Positions 35,101 through 41,832 of a stretch of DNA of 64,000 bases are shown here, piece after piece (within the stretch, counting starts at the first letter, position 1; each line of letters starts with the position of its first letter). The stretch is taken from the NCBI RefSeq assembly GCF_003626635.1, contig NZ_RAZT01000004.1, positions 451,082-515,081 on the forward strand, given 5' to 3'. The position numbers were made by a program, and so were the translations under genes. The stretch comes from Micromonospora musae (GTDB lineage: Bacteria > Actinomycetota > Actinomycetes > Mycobacteriales > Micromonosporaceae). The notes under the pieces are model-generated. The model worked only from the letters and a program-made list of their open reading frames with translations. It ran no database searches and had not been told where the DNA came from.

Positions 35101-35914
35101 GTTCCCGGCGCAGGGCGGGCGCACCGACTGGCTCTCCGCCGACGCCGGGAACGAATGGCTGGAGATGGTGAACCTCGCCCCGCTCGTGCTCGGCTCCGAG
35201 CCGGTCGCCTACCCGGCGGGGCGCCGCACCGAGCAGAGCTGGTTCGCGCCGGTGGCCCGGCCGCGGGCGCCGCAGCGCTCGATGCTCTTCAGCCCGCCGG
35301 TGCTGGTCGGCGAGTGGCTGACCGTGCCCGGGCTGCCGAGCTGGGGTGACGCGGAGCCGCACCACCACGGAATGACCTGGGGTGCCGAGGTCGCCCAGAC
35401 GACCAGTCTCTACCAGGGCGCGGAGCTGATCACCTCGATGCCCGGGGGTGGGGTCGCGGCGGCGGTGGATCCGGCGCGGCCGGTGCGGCTGGTGACCGAG
35501 GCGACCCAGGACGCCGTCTCGCCGTACTCGACCCGGACCGTCACCGAGTGGGATCTCAGGTTCCCCGACGTGGACCCGGACTCGGTGCGGCAGCTGCCCC
35601 TGATCCAGCTCGACTACGGCGTGGCGACCGACCCGGCCGGGCGCGCCCGCCGCACCGACGAGCTGACCGTCTCGGCCGGTCACCTCGCCGGGGCGTGGCA
35701 CGCCGGGGCGATCCGGACGGTCGGGGTCGAGCTGTCGTACGACGACGGCCGGAGCTGGCAGCGGGTCACGAAGCTGCGGGCGGAGCACGACGGCTGGCGG
35801 CTGCGGCTCGCCGCGCCGAAGTCGGCCCGATTCGCCTCACTCCGGGTGACCGCCCGGGACGCGGTCGGCAACACGGTCACCCAGACCGTCGTACGCGCCT
35901 TCGGGCTGCGGTAA
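32162..35914 (+). CDS. Large secreted S8 (subtilisin) protease
   Basis: A secreted protease of about 1,250 aa. I prefer TTG 32162 (NTPPIRRRDALLAAVLALAL, a clean signal peptide) because GGAG lies 8 bases upstream; ATG 32144 and ATG 32120 are in frame but have no ribosome binding site. The catalytic triad is intact: Asp247 (AVLDTGVD), His279 (NGHGTHVAS) and Ser453 (SGTSMATPHVAG). After the protease come a fibronectin-like segment (about 520-630), a further beta-rich region and a PA-like region around ARAGVRGRVVVVRHTD and GARLMIVVNDG. This matches actinomycete multi-domain subtilases. Unlike the mycosins of this locus it has no membrane anchor and should be active. Confidence 0.92.
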   Translation: MNTPPIRRRDALLAAVLALALGVGTPASAAPAGSGAPVPPAEPPTRVPTGAPHTITLINGDRVTVTPTAGGVATDVRGPAGQPVGAQVVTYGDDTYVYPDSVTRYVASGLLDQRLFNVTELIEDGYDDAHRPRLPLILSYTDAAARAKTAPTGATRLRDLPSVQGAAVEADRSQAARFWSTLTGTTAGAPAAKQSHTEPVRFTGGVTKVWLDGKVRAALADTTAQIGAPQVWAGGNTGAGVPVAVLDTGVDAEHPDLVGQVTEARSFVPGREVTDRNGHGTHVASTIAGTGAASAGAERGVAPGVRLHVGKVLDDTGEGQDSWILGGMEWAAREAKARVISMSLGGDPSDGTDLLSRAVNQLSAETGALFTVAAGNSGPDMQTVGAPGSADAALTVGAVDTLDRLAVFSSRGPRRGDNALKPDITAPGVDVLAARSQYAPEGEGPYLTMSGTSMATPHVAGAAALLAATHPQWSGRQLKDALMSTSKVTRQYDAYRGGTGRVDVAAAVSATVFATGVDFAALRWPYEPGQRTDQKVTYTNGGDTPVTLDLSVEAPTAPPGLFTLDADQVTVPAHGTSTVTVHGELDRMADEDGYAYATVVAAGPAGAPRLHSLVGLDKKGQRVGLTVTTRDRDGTGLTGQLLLKDITRDVVPELHQIDESGRLALQVRPGTYSLLMQADVPGVHGPHSVGRAMLVAPEVVVGDDARTVTLDARTLRQVTAVTPQRTSLAGLGVHYFRSYPDRYRLSDNYLLDPRYDSLWATPTGRKVERGAFTLGFRWSLIQPPLTVAGKGDDYDDLRMQSGSAIGPQGRHDLDAVFVPGGTPADVARAGVRGRVVVVRHTDTPTALAQADAAAAAGARLMIVVNDGYGRLDAWADVPDPKTPLPVASLGRDQGEALIERIRRGHGRLTVEGHASPEYLYDLVDRHAGAVRAELTYRPRGKDLARVEVSFRHPNPGTGVWLRYNVSPDEPTTALSAVPVPFPAQGGRTDWLSADAGNEWLEMVNLAPLVLGSEPVAYPAGRRTEQSWFAPVARPRAPQRSMLFSPPVLVGEWLTVPGLPSWGDAEPHHHGMTWGAEVAQTTSLYQGAELITSMPGGGVAAAVDPARPVRLVTEATQDAVSPYSTRTVTEWDLRFPDVDPDSVRQLPLIQLDYGVATDPAGRARRTDELTVSAGHLAGAWHAGAIRTVGVELSYDDGRSWQRVTKLRAEHDGWRLRLAAPKSARFASLRVTARDAVGNTVTQTVVRAFGLR

Positions 35915-36018
35915 CGGTGCCGACGCGGGCCGGTCGGGGCGACGACGTCCCCGGCCGGCCCGGTGGTCCTGCTCACCGAGCGTGGGCGGGCGCCGAGCGG
36001 CCGAACTATGCTTCGACG

Positions 36019-36933
36019 GTGTTCGACTCGCGTCACATCCGGACGTTCCACGAGGTGGTCCGGACGCGGTCGTACTCGGCGGCGGCGCAGGCGCTCGGCT
36101 ACACGCAGCCGGCGATCTCCCAGCAGATGAAGGCCCTGGAGCGGGAGGTCGGCACCCCGCTCTTCACCCGGGTGGGGCGGCGCCTGCGGCTCACCGAGGC
36201 GGGGGAGACGCTGGCCCGCCACACCGAGCACATCCTCGGCAGCATGTCGGTCGCCCGGGAGCAGATGGCGGCGATCGCGCGGCTGCGCACCGGCCTGGTA
36301 CGGGTCTGCGCGTTCCCCAGCGCCAACGCGACCCTGCTGCCGGAGGCGATGGCGTTGCTCGCGGTCGAGCACCCGGGCATCCGGGTGGAGCTGCTCGAGG
36401 ACGAGCCCCCCGACTCGCTGCGGCGCGTGGTGCAGGGCGAGAGCGACGTCACGCTCGCCTTCACCTATCCCGGCCTGCGGGAGGAGGTGCCGGCGGAGCT
36501 GGTGGAGATCCCGCTGCTGGAGGACCAGCTCACCGTCCTGCTGCCGGTGGGGCATCCGATGGCCCGTCGCCGCGCCGTCCAGCTCGGCGACCTCGCCCAG
36601 GAGCGGTGGATCGCCGGCTGCCTGCGCTGCCGTACGAACTTCGTGCACGAGTGCGCGCAGCTCGGGTTCACGCCCGACATCGTCTTCACCACCGACGACA
36701 ACCTCGCCGTCCAGGCGCTCGTCGCGCAGGGGCTCGGCGTCGCGATGATGCCCGGCCTCAGCCTCTCCTTCCTGCGCCGGGACAAGGTCCGGGGGAAGCC
36801 GCTGGCACCCGCCTCCCGGCGTCAGGTGTCGGCGTACGTCCTGCGCGAGCACCTGCGCATCCCGGCGACGGCCCGGCTGCTGGAGGCGCTCGCGGCGGTG
36901 GCGGGCCGGCGCGCCGACCCGCTCGAGGCGTGA
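36019..36933 (+). CDS. LysR-family regulator
   Basis: A 304-aa LTTR with an N-terminal winged HTH (FDSRHIRTFHEVV, YSAAAQALGYTQPAISQQMK) and a C-terminal substrate-binding domain (about residues 95-295). The start is GTG 36019, with no ribosome binding site. TATGCT at 36008-36013 would place the transcription start at or next to the GTG, so the mRNA may be leaderless. The next genes on the same strand are a cysteine dioxygenase and a YeiH-type exporter, with a dyad at 36944-36964 between, so a role in sensing a sulfur compound is likely. Confidence 0.92.
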   Translation: MFDSRHIRTFHEVVRTRSYSAAAQALGYTQPAISQQMKALEREVGTPLFTRVGRRLRLTEAGETLARHTEHILGSMSVAREQMAAIARLRTGLVRVCAFPSANATLLPEAMALLAVEHPGIRVELLEDEPPDSLRRVVQGESDVTLAFTYPGLREEVPAELVEIPLLEDQLTVLLPVGHPMARRRAVQLGDLAQERWIAGCLRCRTNFVHECAQLGFTPDIVFTTDDNLAVQALVAQGLGVAMMPGLSLSFLRRDKVRGKPLAPASRRQVSAYVLREHLRIPATARLLEALAAVAGRRADPLEA

Positions 36934-36943
36934 TGCATAAGCG

Positions 36944-36964
36944 TTCCTTGGGTTCGGCCAAGAA
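36944..36964. promoter_or_regulatory. LTTR-type dyad upstream of the dioxygenase
   Basis: TTCCTTGG-GTTCGG-CCAAGAA is an inverted repeat with one extra base in the left arm. It lies 11 bases after the LysR stop and 36 bases before the dioxygenase start. It is a plausible binding site for the LysR regulator. Confidence 0.6.
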
Positions 36965-37000
36965 ACTGTAGTTGGACGTGATGGGTCACGCTCAGTCACC

Positions 37001-37570
37001 ATGGACGTCATGACCACTCCGACCGTCACACCGGTGACCACCACCGCCCGCCTCGCCCGGCTGGTCGAGGAGATCCGGGCCGTGGTCGACCGTGGCCTGC
37101 CGCCGGACCTGACCGCGTACCTGGTGGGGGAGCGGCTCGCGCCGCACCTGGGCGCCTCCGACCTGCTCACGCCCGAGCAGTGCGAGGGAGACCCGGAGCG
37201 CTACCGGCAGCACGTCCTGCATGCGGAGCGTGACGGCGGCTTCTCAGTCGTCGCCCTCGTCTGGCTTCCCGGTCAGCGGACCTCGATCCACGATCACGTC
37301 GCCTGGTGCGTCACGGGGGTGCACCAGGGCGAGGAGCACGAGCGGCGCTACCGGCTCGTCTCGGACGGCCTCGCCGCCCGGCTCGTCGCCACCCAGGACG
37401 TGGTGAACCGGCAGGGCGAGGTGTGCGGTTTCGCACCTCCCGGGGACATCCACCGGGTCTGGAACGGCGGCGACGGCACGGCGATCTCGCTGCACATCTA
37501 CGGTGCCGACATCTCCCGTCTCGGATCCAGTGTCCGGCGGGTGTACGCACAGCCGACCGACGAGAAGTGA
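37001..37570 (+). CDS. Cysteine dioxygenase-family thiol dioxygenase
   Basis: A 189-aa cupin that should oxidise a small thiol (cysteine to cysteine sulfinate, or 3-mercaptopropionate) with O2 and Fe(II). The iron ligands are His97 and His99 in SIHDHVAW and His151 in GDIHRVWN. The Ser-His-Tyr set of these enzymes is present as Ser163, His165 and Tyr167 in ISLHIYG. Cys103 lies near the position of the cross-linking Cys of animal enzymes but is shifted by one residue. ATG 37001; ATG 37010 is also possible. Cysteine versus mercaptopropionate preference cannot be told from this sequence by eye. Confidence 0.88.
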   Translation: MDVMTTPTVTPVTTTARLARLVEEIRAVVDRGLPPDLTAYLVGERLAPHLGASDLLTPEQCEGDPERYRQHVLHAERDGGFSVVALVWLPGQRTSIHDHVAWCVTGVHQGEEHERRYRLVSDGLAARLVATQDVVNRQGEVCGFAPPGDIHRVWNGGDGTAISLHIYGADISRLGSSVRRVYAQPTDEK

Positions 37571-37589
37571 ACGGGACGCGGGTGCCGGT

Positions 37590-38690
37590 ATGGCACTGAC
37601 CGGCACGACCGCGCACGCGAGCGAACCGGCGGGTGCGGCGAACGGCGGAACCGGCGCCGACCGGACCGGGGCCGCGAGGGGCTCGGACGGTCGACGGATC
37701 CTCCCCGGGCTGGTCGCCGCCGCCGTCGGGGCGGCCGCCGCCTGGGCGGTGCACTGGTTGCTGCCCGCCGTGCCGGTGCTGACCGCCGCCGTCGTGCTCG
37801 GCATCGCCGCCGCCCACCTGCCCGCCGTCCGCGATCGGGTGCGCGGTGCGGCCCGGCCGGGGCTGAGCGTCGCCGGCAAGCGGCTCATGCGGGTGGGCAT
37901 CGTGCTGCTCGGGCTCAAGCTGAGCCTGCAGGACGTACGCGAACTCGGCTGGCCCAGCGTGGTGATGGTGATCGCGGTGGTGACCGCCACCTTCGTCGGC
38001 ACCTGGTGGCTGGGCCGCAAGATCGGGCTCCCCGGTGACCAGCCGCTGCTGATCGCCGCGGGCTACGCGATCTGCGGGGCCTCGGCGATCGGGGCGGTCA
38101 GCGCGGCGACCCGCAGCGACGAGGAGGACGCGGCCGCCTCGGTCGCGCTGGTGACGCTCTGTGGCACGCTCGCCATCGCCGTGCTCCCGCTGCTGCACCA
38201 GCCGCTCGGGCTCGACGACGCGCAGTTCGGCCGGTGGGTCGGCGCGAGCGTGCACGACGTCGGTCAGGTCGTCGCCACCGCGCAGACCGCGGGACCCGCC
38301 GCTCTGGGCGACGCGGTGCTGGTGAAGCTCATGCGGGTGGCCCTGCTCGCCCCGCTGGTCGCCGTGGTGGTCGTGGGGCTGCGGCGGCGGGCCGGTGGGC
38401 CGGAGTCGGCCGACGGGTCAGGCGCGGGACGGCCCTCCCTGGTGCCGCTCTTCGTCGTCGGCTTCCTGGTGATGATCGCGGTACGCAGCACCGGCTGGCT
38501 GCCCGAGGGCGTGCTCGACGGCGCGGCCCTCACGCAGGAGATCCTGCTCTCCGCTGCCCTGTTCGGCCTCGGCAGCGCGGTCCACCTGCCCAGCATGGCC
38601 CGTACCGGCGGTCGGGCCGCCGCCCTCGGCCTGAGCGCGTGGGCGGTCGTCGCCGGCGTCTCGTACGCGGGCGTACTGCTGACGACCTGA
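37590..38690 (+). CDS. YeiH/UPF0324-family putative sulfur-anion exporter
   Basis: A membrane protein of about 366 aa with ten or so helices. It carries the family signatures GIVLLGLKLSL, AAGYAICGASAIGAV and GASVHDVGQVVA. The family (PF03601) is annotated as putative sulfate exporters, and members linked to taurine or cysteate breakdown export sulfite or sulfate. It lies 19 bases after the dioxygenase, so it probably removes sulfite or a sulfinate product of cysteine oxidation. ATG 37590 is the best start; the frame extends upstream into the dioxygenase gene. Confidence 0.9.
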   Translation: MALTGTTAHASEPAGAANGGTGADRTGAARGSDGRRILPGLVAAAVGAAAAWAVHWLLPAVPVLTAAVVLGIAAAHLPAVRDRVRGAARPGLSVAGKRLMRVGIVLLGLKLSLQDVRELGWPSVVMVIAVVTATFVGTWWLGRKIGLPGDQPLLIAAGYAICGASAIGAVSAATRSDEEDAAASVALVTLCGTLAIAVLPLLHQPLGLDDAQFGRWVGASVHDVGQVVATAQTAGPAALGDAVLVKLMRVALLAPLVAVVVVGLRRRAGGPESADGSGAGRPSLVPLFVVGFLVMIAVRSTGWLPEGVLDGAALTQEILLSAALFGLGSAVHLPSMARTGGRAAALGLSAWAVVAGVSYAGVLLTT

Positions 38691-38696
38691 CCGAGA

Positions 38697-38743
38697 TCGT
38701 CGCGACCGGGAAGTACCGCGAGCGGTGCGCCCGGCCGCGACGA
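38697..38743. terminator. Terminator hairpin after the exporter gene
   Basis: TCGTCGCGACCGGG (38697-38710) pairs with 38730-38743 with one mismatch around a 19-base loop, 7 bases after the exporter stop and before the convergent DUF916 gene. Confidence 0.6.
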
Positions 38744-38794
38744 CCGTGGGTCTCCGACCTCGGCTCCCGGCCTCGCGTCGGCCTGGATCGGGGG

Positions 38795-39796
38795 TCAGGT
38801 GGGGCGGAGTTCGCGTCCGGGCCGCGCGCGCCGGCGCAGCAGGTACCAGACGGCGGACGCGATGAGCGCCGCCAGCGCCGCTCCCAGGCTGAGCGCGTAG
38901 AGCACCCAGTCGGCGCGGTCGGTCTCCATCGCCAGGTTCGTCTCCACCGGCAGTCTGATCCGACCCTCGGCCGTGCGCTCCACCATCCCGCTGCGCAGGA
39001 CGAGCCGGGCGGCCCAGACCCCGGCCGGCAACGGCTCGGCCACCTCGACCTCGACCTGCCCGCTCTCGCCCGGCGCGATGGTCGTCCCGTTGGTGACCTT
39101 GAACGGACCGGCGCGGACCGGGTCCTTGGTGAGGGTGAGGGTCCCGGTCATGTCCAGCGCCCGGTCGCCGGTGTTGACGACCTGGGCGGTGACCACCGGG
39201 CTCTTGCCGGGGCCGGGCCCGACCGTCAGACCCTCGATCCGGAAGTCGGTCGGCGGCTCGCCGCCCGGCCCGACGTCGAGGTACATCCGGATGCCCACCC
39301 GGTGGACCTGGGTGATATTGCCGCCCTTCTCGGTCGCGCTCGTCGTCTGCGCCCAGATCACGCCGTACCGCTCGCTCTTCGAGGCGGCCCGGGGGACGTC
39401 GATCCTGACCTTGACCGCCTCCCGCTCACCGGGATCGAGTTCGAGCCGATGCTTCGCGATGCTCGTCCACTCGGTGAGCTCGTTGCCCTTGCGGCCCTCG
39501 TCGGGAGTGAACGCGTTCTCCTCGATGGTCGCCGCCGCCGCATACAGCTCGATCTGCTGACGCTCGCCGGAGGTGTTGTTGACCTCGACCCGGCGGTTGA
39601 TGGCCTGCCCCGGCGGTACGTGGTCGACGAGGTAGGCCTGGGCCCGAGGGTCGTCGGCCCGTGCGGCCGGGATCTCGAGCAGGCGAATCCCGATGGCGGG
39701 CGCGTCCGGGTCCGCCGCGTGCCGCTGCTCCCGCACCGCCGCGGCTGGTGCCGCCGGAACTCCGATCGCCAGGAGGGCGACGGAGGCGAGCAGCAC
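38795..39796 (-). CDS. DUF916-like WxL-interacting membrane protein
   Basis: A protein of 333 aa with a signal peptide (about residues 1-20), two beta-sandwich domains (IGIRLLEIPAARADDPRAQ ... NRRVEVNNTSGERQQIELYA; then VTAQVVNTGDRALDMTGT), a C-terminal membrane helix (about 300-322, WVLYALSLGAALAALIAS) and a basic tail. This is the layout of DUF916/DUF3324 proteins that partner WxL surface proteins in Firmicutes. GTG 39796 is the apparent start, 14 bases after the stop of the WxL-like gene, so the two form a pair. Confidence 0.8.
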   Translation of the reverse strand: MLLASVALLAIGVPAAPAAAVREQRHAADPDAPAIGIRLLEIPAARADDPRAQAYLVDHVPPGQAINRRVEVNNTSGERQQIELYAAAATIEENAFTPDEGRKGNELTEWTSIAKHRLELDPGEREAVKVRIDVPRAASKSERYGVIWAQTTSATEKGGNITQVHRVGIRMYLDVGPGGEPPTDFRIEGLTVGPGPGKSPVVTAQVVNTGDRALDMTGTLTLTKDPVRAGPFKVTNGTTIAPGESGQVEVEVAEPLPAGVWAARLVLRSGMVERTAEGRIRLPVETNLAMETDRADWVLYALSLGAALAALIASAVWYLLRRRARPGRELRPT

Positions 39797-39812
39797 CAGC
39801 CGGCCGAGCGGG

Positions 39813-40352
39813 TCAGAACGCCGAATGCGTCACCGTCCCGGTGTAGGTGCCGGCGACGGTGCCCACCGGGATGTCCACCACCAGGGTCGGGTTCCAGGTG
39901 GCGAAGTTGTTGCCGGTGCCGCCGGTGTGGCTGAACGCGGTCCGCGGCACGTTGATGATCACCTGGTCCGGTGAGCTGGGCTGCCCCGGAGTGAAGGTGC
40001 CGCTGCCGGCCGTGGCCGTCGCCGGGCCGGACCAGTACCGGACGTTGATGTTCGGGATCGTCTCGCCCGACGTGCCGCCACCGGTGACGAAGTCGGTGCT
40101 GATGACGGTGGCGGCCCAGTTCGGGGTGAGCGAGCCCCGCTGGTCCAGCACGGTGACCGGGCCGAGCTGCCCGGAGACGGTGCTGTTCTCGGTGCCCTGG
40201 CCGATGTTGGCCGTGGCGGGCACCGTGATCTGGAGGCCGCCCGCAGCGTTGACGGTCAGCGTGACGGTCGTGTCCTCCGCGGCCGCCGGCGCGGCCAGGG
40301 CGGCGGACGCGGCGACGCCTACGAAGGCGGCGGAGATGGGTCGCTTCCGCAT
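39813..40352 (-). CDS. Secreted WxL-like surface protein
   Basis: A 179-aa exported protein: signal peptide at 1-25 (KRPISAAFVGVAASAALAAP), then an all-beta domain (TTVTLTVNAAGGLQITVP ... LTPNWAATVISTDF ... PVGTVAGTYTGTVTHSAF). The pattern of a central Trp motif and a C-terminal TGTVTHS strand matches WxL-type domains, which bind peptidoglycan non-covalently. A DUF916-like partner lies directly downstream. ATG 40352 has GAAAGGAG upstream. No sortase motif or membrane helix is present. Confidence 0.8.
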   Translation of the reverse strand: MRKRPISAAFVGVAASAALAAPAAAEDTTVTLTVNAAGGLQITVPATANIGQGTENSTVSGQLGPVTVLDQRGSLTPNWAATVISTDFVTGGGTSGETIPNINVRYWSGPATATAGSGTFTPGQPSSPDQVIINVPRTAFSHTGGTGNNFATWNPTLVVDIPVGTVAGTYTGTVTHSAF

Positions 40353-40415
40353 CGAGGCTCCTTTCCTGCTGTGGTGAGCGGGGCGGTCACTCGGAGATTA
40401 TGTGGGCCGGTGGGC

Positions 40416-40432
40416 GATTAGCGAGGATTAGC
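40416..40432 (-). promoter_or_regulatory. Tandem GATTAGC direct repeat upstream of the WxL pair
   Basis: GATTAGC occurs at 40416-40422 and again at 40426-40432, exactly 10 bp apart (GCTAATC twice on the coding strand of the WxL genes), about 65-80 bases upstream of the ATG. Direct repeats one helical turn apart are a common binding arrangement for response regulators. No regulator is assigned. Confidence 0.4.
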
Positions 40433-40506
40433 CCCGAATGTACGAATTGTTCATCGTGTGTCCGGCTGCCGACCGCGCCGATCAAAGGCGCCGTCGCGGC
40501 GGGATT

Positions 40507-40531
40507 GAACCGGAGCGCGTCCCCAACCGTC
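40507..40531 (+). promoter_or_regulatory. ECF-type promoter of the 40599 gene, site 3 of 4
   Basis: ATTGAACCG (GAAC 40507-40510) is followed after 17 bases by CGTCGA (CGTC 40528-40531), 67 bases before the start at 40599. It matches the sites before eccD, the mycosin pair and the gene at 41833. Confidence 0.7.
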
Positions 40532-40598
40532 GACCGTCGTGGGTGACCGGGACGGGGCACCGGCCGACCGCGACGGCGTGGAGAGGAAGCAGGGGTCG

Positions 40599-41774
40599 AT
40601 GACGCAGACCGGCGAGGTACGGCAGGAGCAGGCCGCCTTCCATCAGCTGCTGCTGCGGATGGCCGGTCGGCTGCCCGACGAGCTGATCGCGGAGGCCCGG
40701 CGCTGGCTCGTCGCGGGCGAACTCGTCGAGATCGCCCAGGCGGTGGTCTTCGCGGCGCTCGCCGCCCGGGTCGCGGTGACCGAGGCCGAGGCCGCGCTGC
40801 TCGCCGAGGCTCTCACCGCCGCAGGTGAGGACGTCGAGGCGCTCTCCGACCTGGAGCGCTCCGAAGCGGACCCGCAGCCGCTGTACGGCGTGGCCCCGGT
40901 CAGTCCCGAGGTGCTCGCGGAGCACGGCGACGCCGTGCCGTACGCCGTCGACCTGACCCAGCCGTACGACGGGCCGGGCGGAGCGGACGAGGTCGACGCC
41001 GCCGCCGTCGCCGCGATGCCGTCGCTCACCGCGGGCGCGTCCCCCCGGGCGCTCTGGCGCACCTGGCGGTTCCCGGCGATGGGCACCCAGTGGCCGCCGC
41101 CGCGTCGGGTCTACCTGCTGCAGGCCGACGACGAGGCGGTCCTGCCCGCCCTGGCCGCCGGACTCCAGGACGCGCTGAGCGCCGCCGGGGAGGAGAACCC
41201 GCAGGTGGAGGCCTTCGTCGACGCCGACGGACTGCCGGCCTACCAGCGCACCGCCCTCGGCTTCTCCGCGCTGCTCTGGACCGCGGCACCGGGCGAGACG
41301 CCCGCCGTGGCACGGGTCTTCGACACCTTCGAACCCGGCGTCGGCCCGGGCTTCGAACCCGACCACCCGGAGCTCGACGAGAGCGAGGCGGAGCGGGTGG
41401 CGCGCTACCTCGACGAGGGCGTGCCGCTGCTCATCACGCCGGACCTCGCTCCGGACGTGGTCGACCCCGCCCGGCAACCCGTGGTGCCGACCGCGTTCCG
41501 TACCGACGGGCGGTGGATCTGGAGCGACGCGGTCAGCTACTACCTGCGCGGCTACGGCCTGGCGCCCGATCCCGCGCTCCTCGCCGACATCCGGCGGAGC
41601 GGATACCAGCCGCCCGAGGTCGACGCCGTGGCGCTGCACCGGACGCTCTCCGTCCTCTACGCCTCGGCGGCGAGCGGGGTCGACGACGCCGACCGGTCCG
41701 AGGTGGCCGGCGGCGGGAACGAGCCCGCCGACAGCGGGGACGTGGCCGGGGAGGCCATGGCGAAATCGGTTTGA
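40599..41774 (+). CDS. 391-aa protein of unknown function, T7SS co-regulated
   Basis: A cytosolic-looking protein with no signal peptide or membrane helix. Residues 1-75 are helical (RQEQAAFHQLLLRMAGRLPD ... VVFAALAARVAVTEAEAALL). The middle and C-terminal parts are alpha/beta with recurring phrases such as GTQWPPPRRVYLLQADDE, LPAYQRTALGFSALLWTAA, RVFDTFEPGVGPGFEPDHP and FRTDGRWIWSDAVSYYLRGYG. I recall similar uncharacterised proteins beside actinomycete secretion loci but know no function. ATG 40599 has GAGGAAG upstream; an earlier in-frame start at 40539 is less likely. It has an ECF-type promoter and leads the second half of the secretion region. Confidence 0.8.
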   Translation: MTQTGEVRQEQAAFHQLLLRMAGRLPDELIAEARRWLVAGELVEIAQAVVFAALAARVAVTEAEAALLAEALTAAGEDVEALSDLERSEADPQPLYGVAPVSPEVLAEHGDAVPYAVDLTQPYDGPGGADEVDAAAVAAMPSLTAGASPRALWRTWRFPAMGTQWPPPRRVYLLQADDEAVLPALAAGLQDALSAAGEENPQVEAFVDADGLPAYQRTALGFSALLWTAAPGETPAVARVFDTFEPGVGPGFEPDHPELDESEAERVARYLDEGVPLLITPDLAPDVVDPARQPVVPTAFRTDGRWIWSDAVSYYLRGYGLAPDPALLADIRRSGYQPPEVDAVALHRTLSVLYASAASGVDDADRSEVAGGGNEPADSGDVAGEAMAKSV

Positions 41775-41797
41775 ACCGACCACGGATGATCTCCGTC
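41773..41797 (+). promoter_or_regulatory. ECF-type promoter of the 41833 gene, site 4 of 4
   Basis: TTTGAACCG (GAAC 41773-41776, overlapping the stop codon of the preceding gene) is followed after 17 bases by CGTCGT (CGTC 41794-41797), 35 bases before GTG 41833. Same element and spacing as the other three sites. Confidence 0.7.
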
Positions 41798-41832
41798 GTA
41801 CAACCGAGCACCTGGCTTAGGGAGATCGAACA

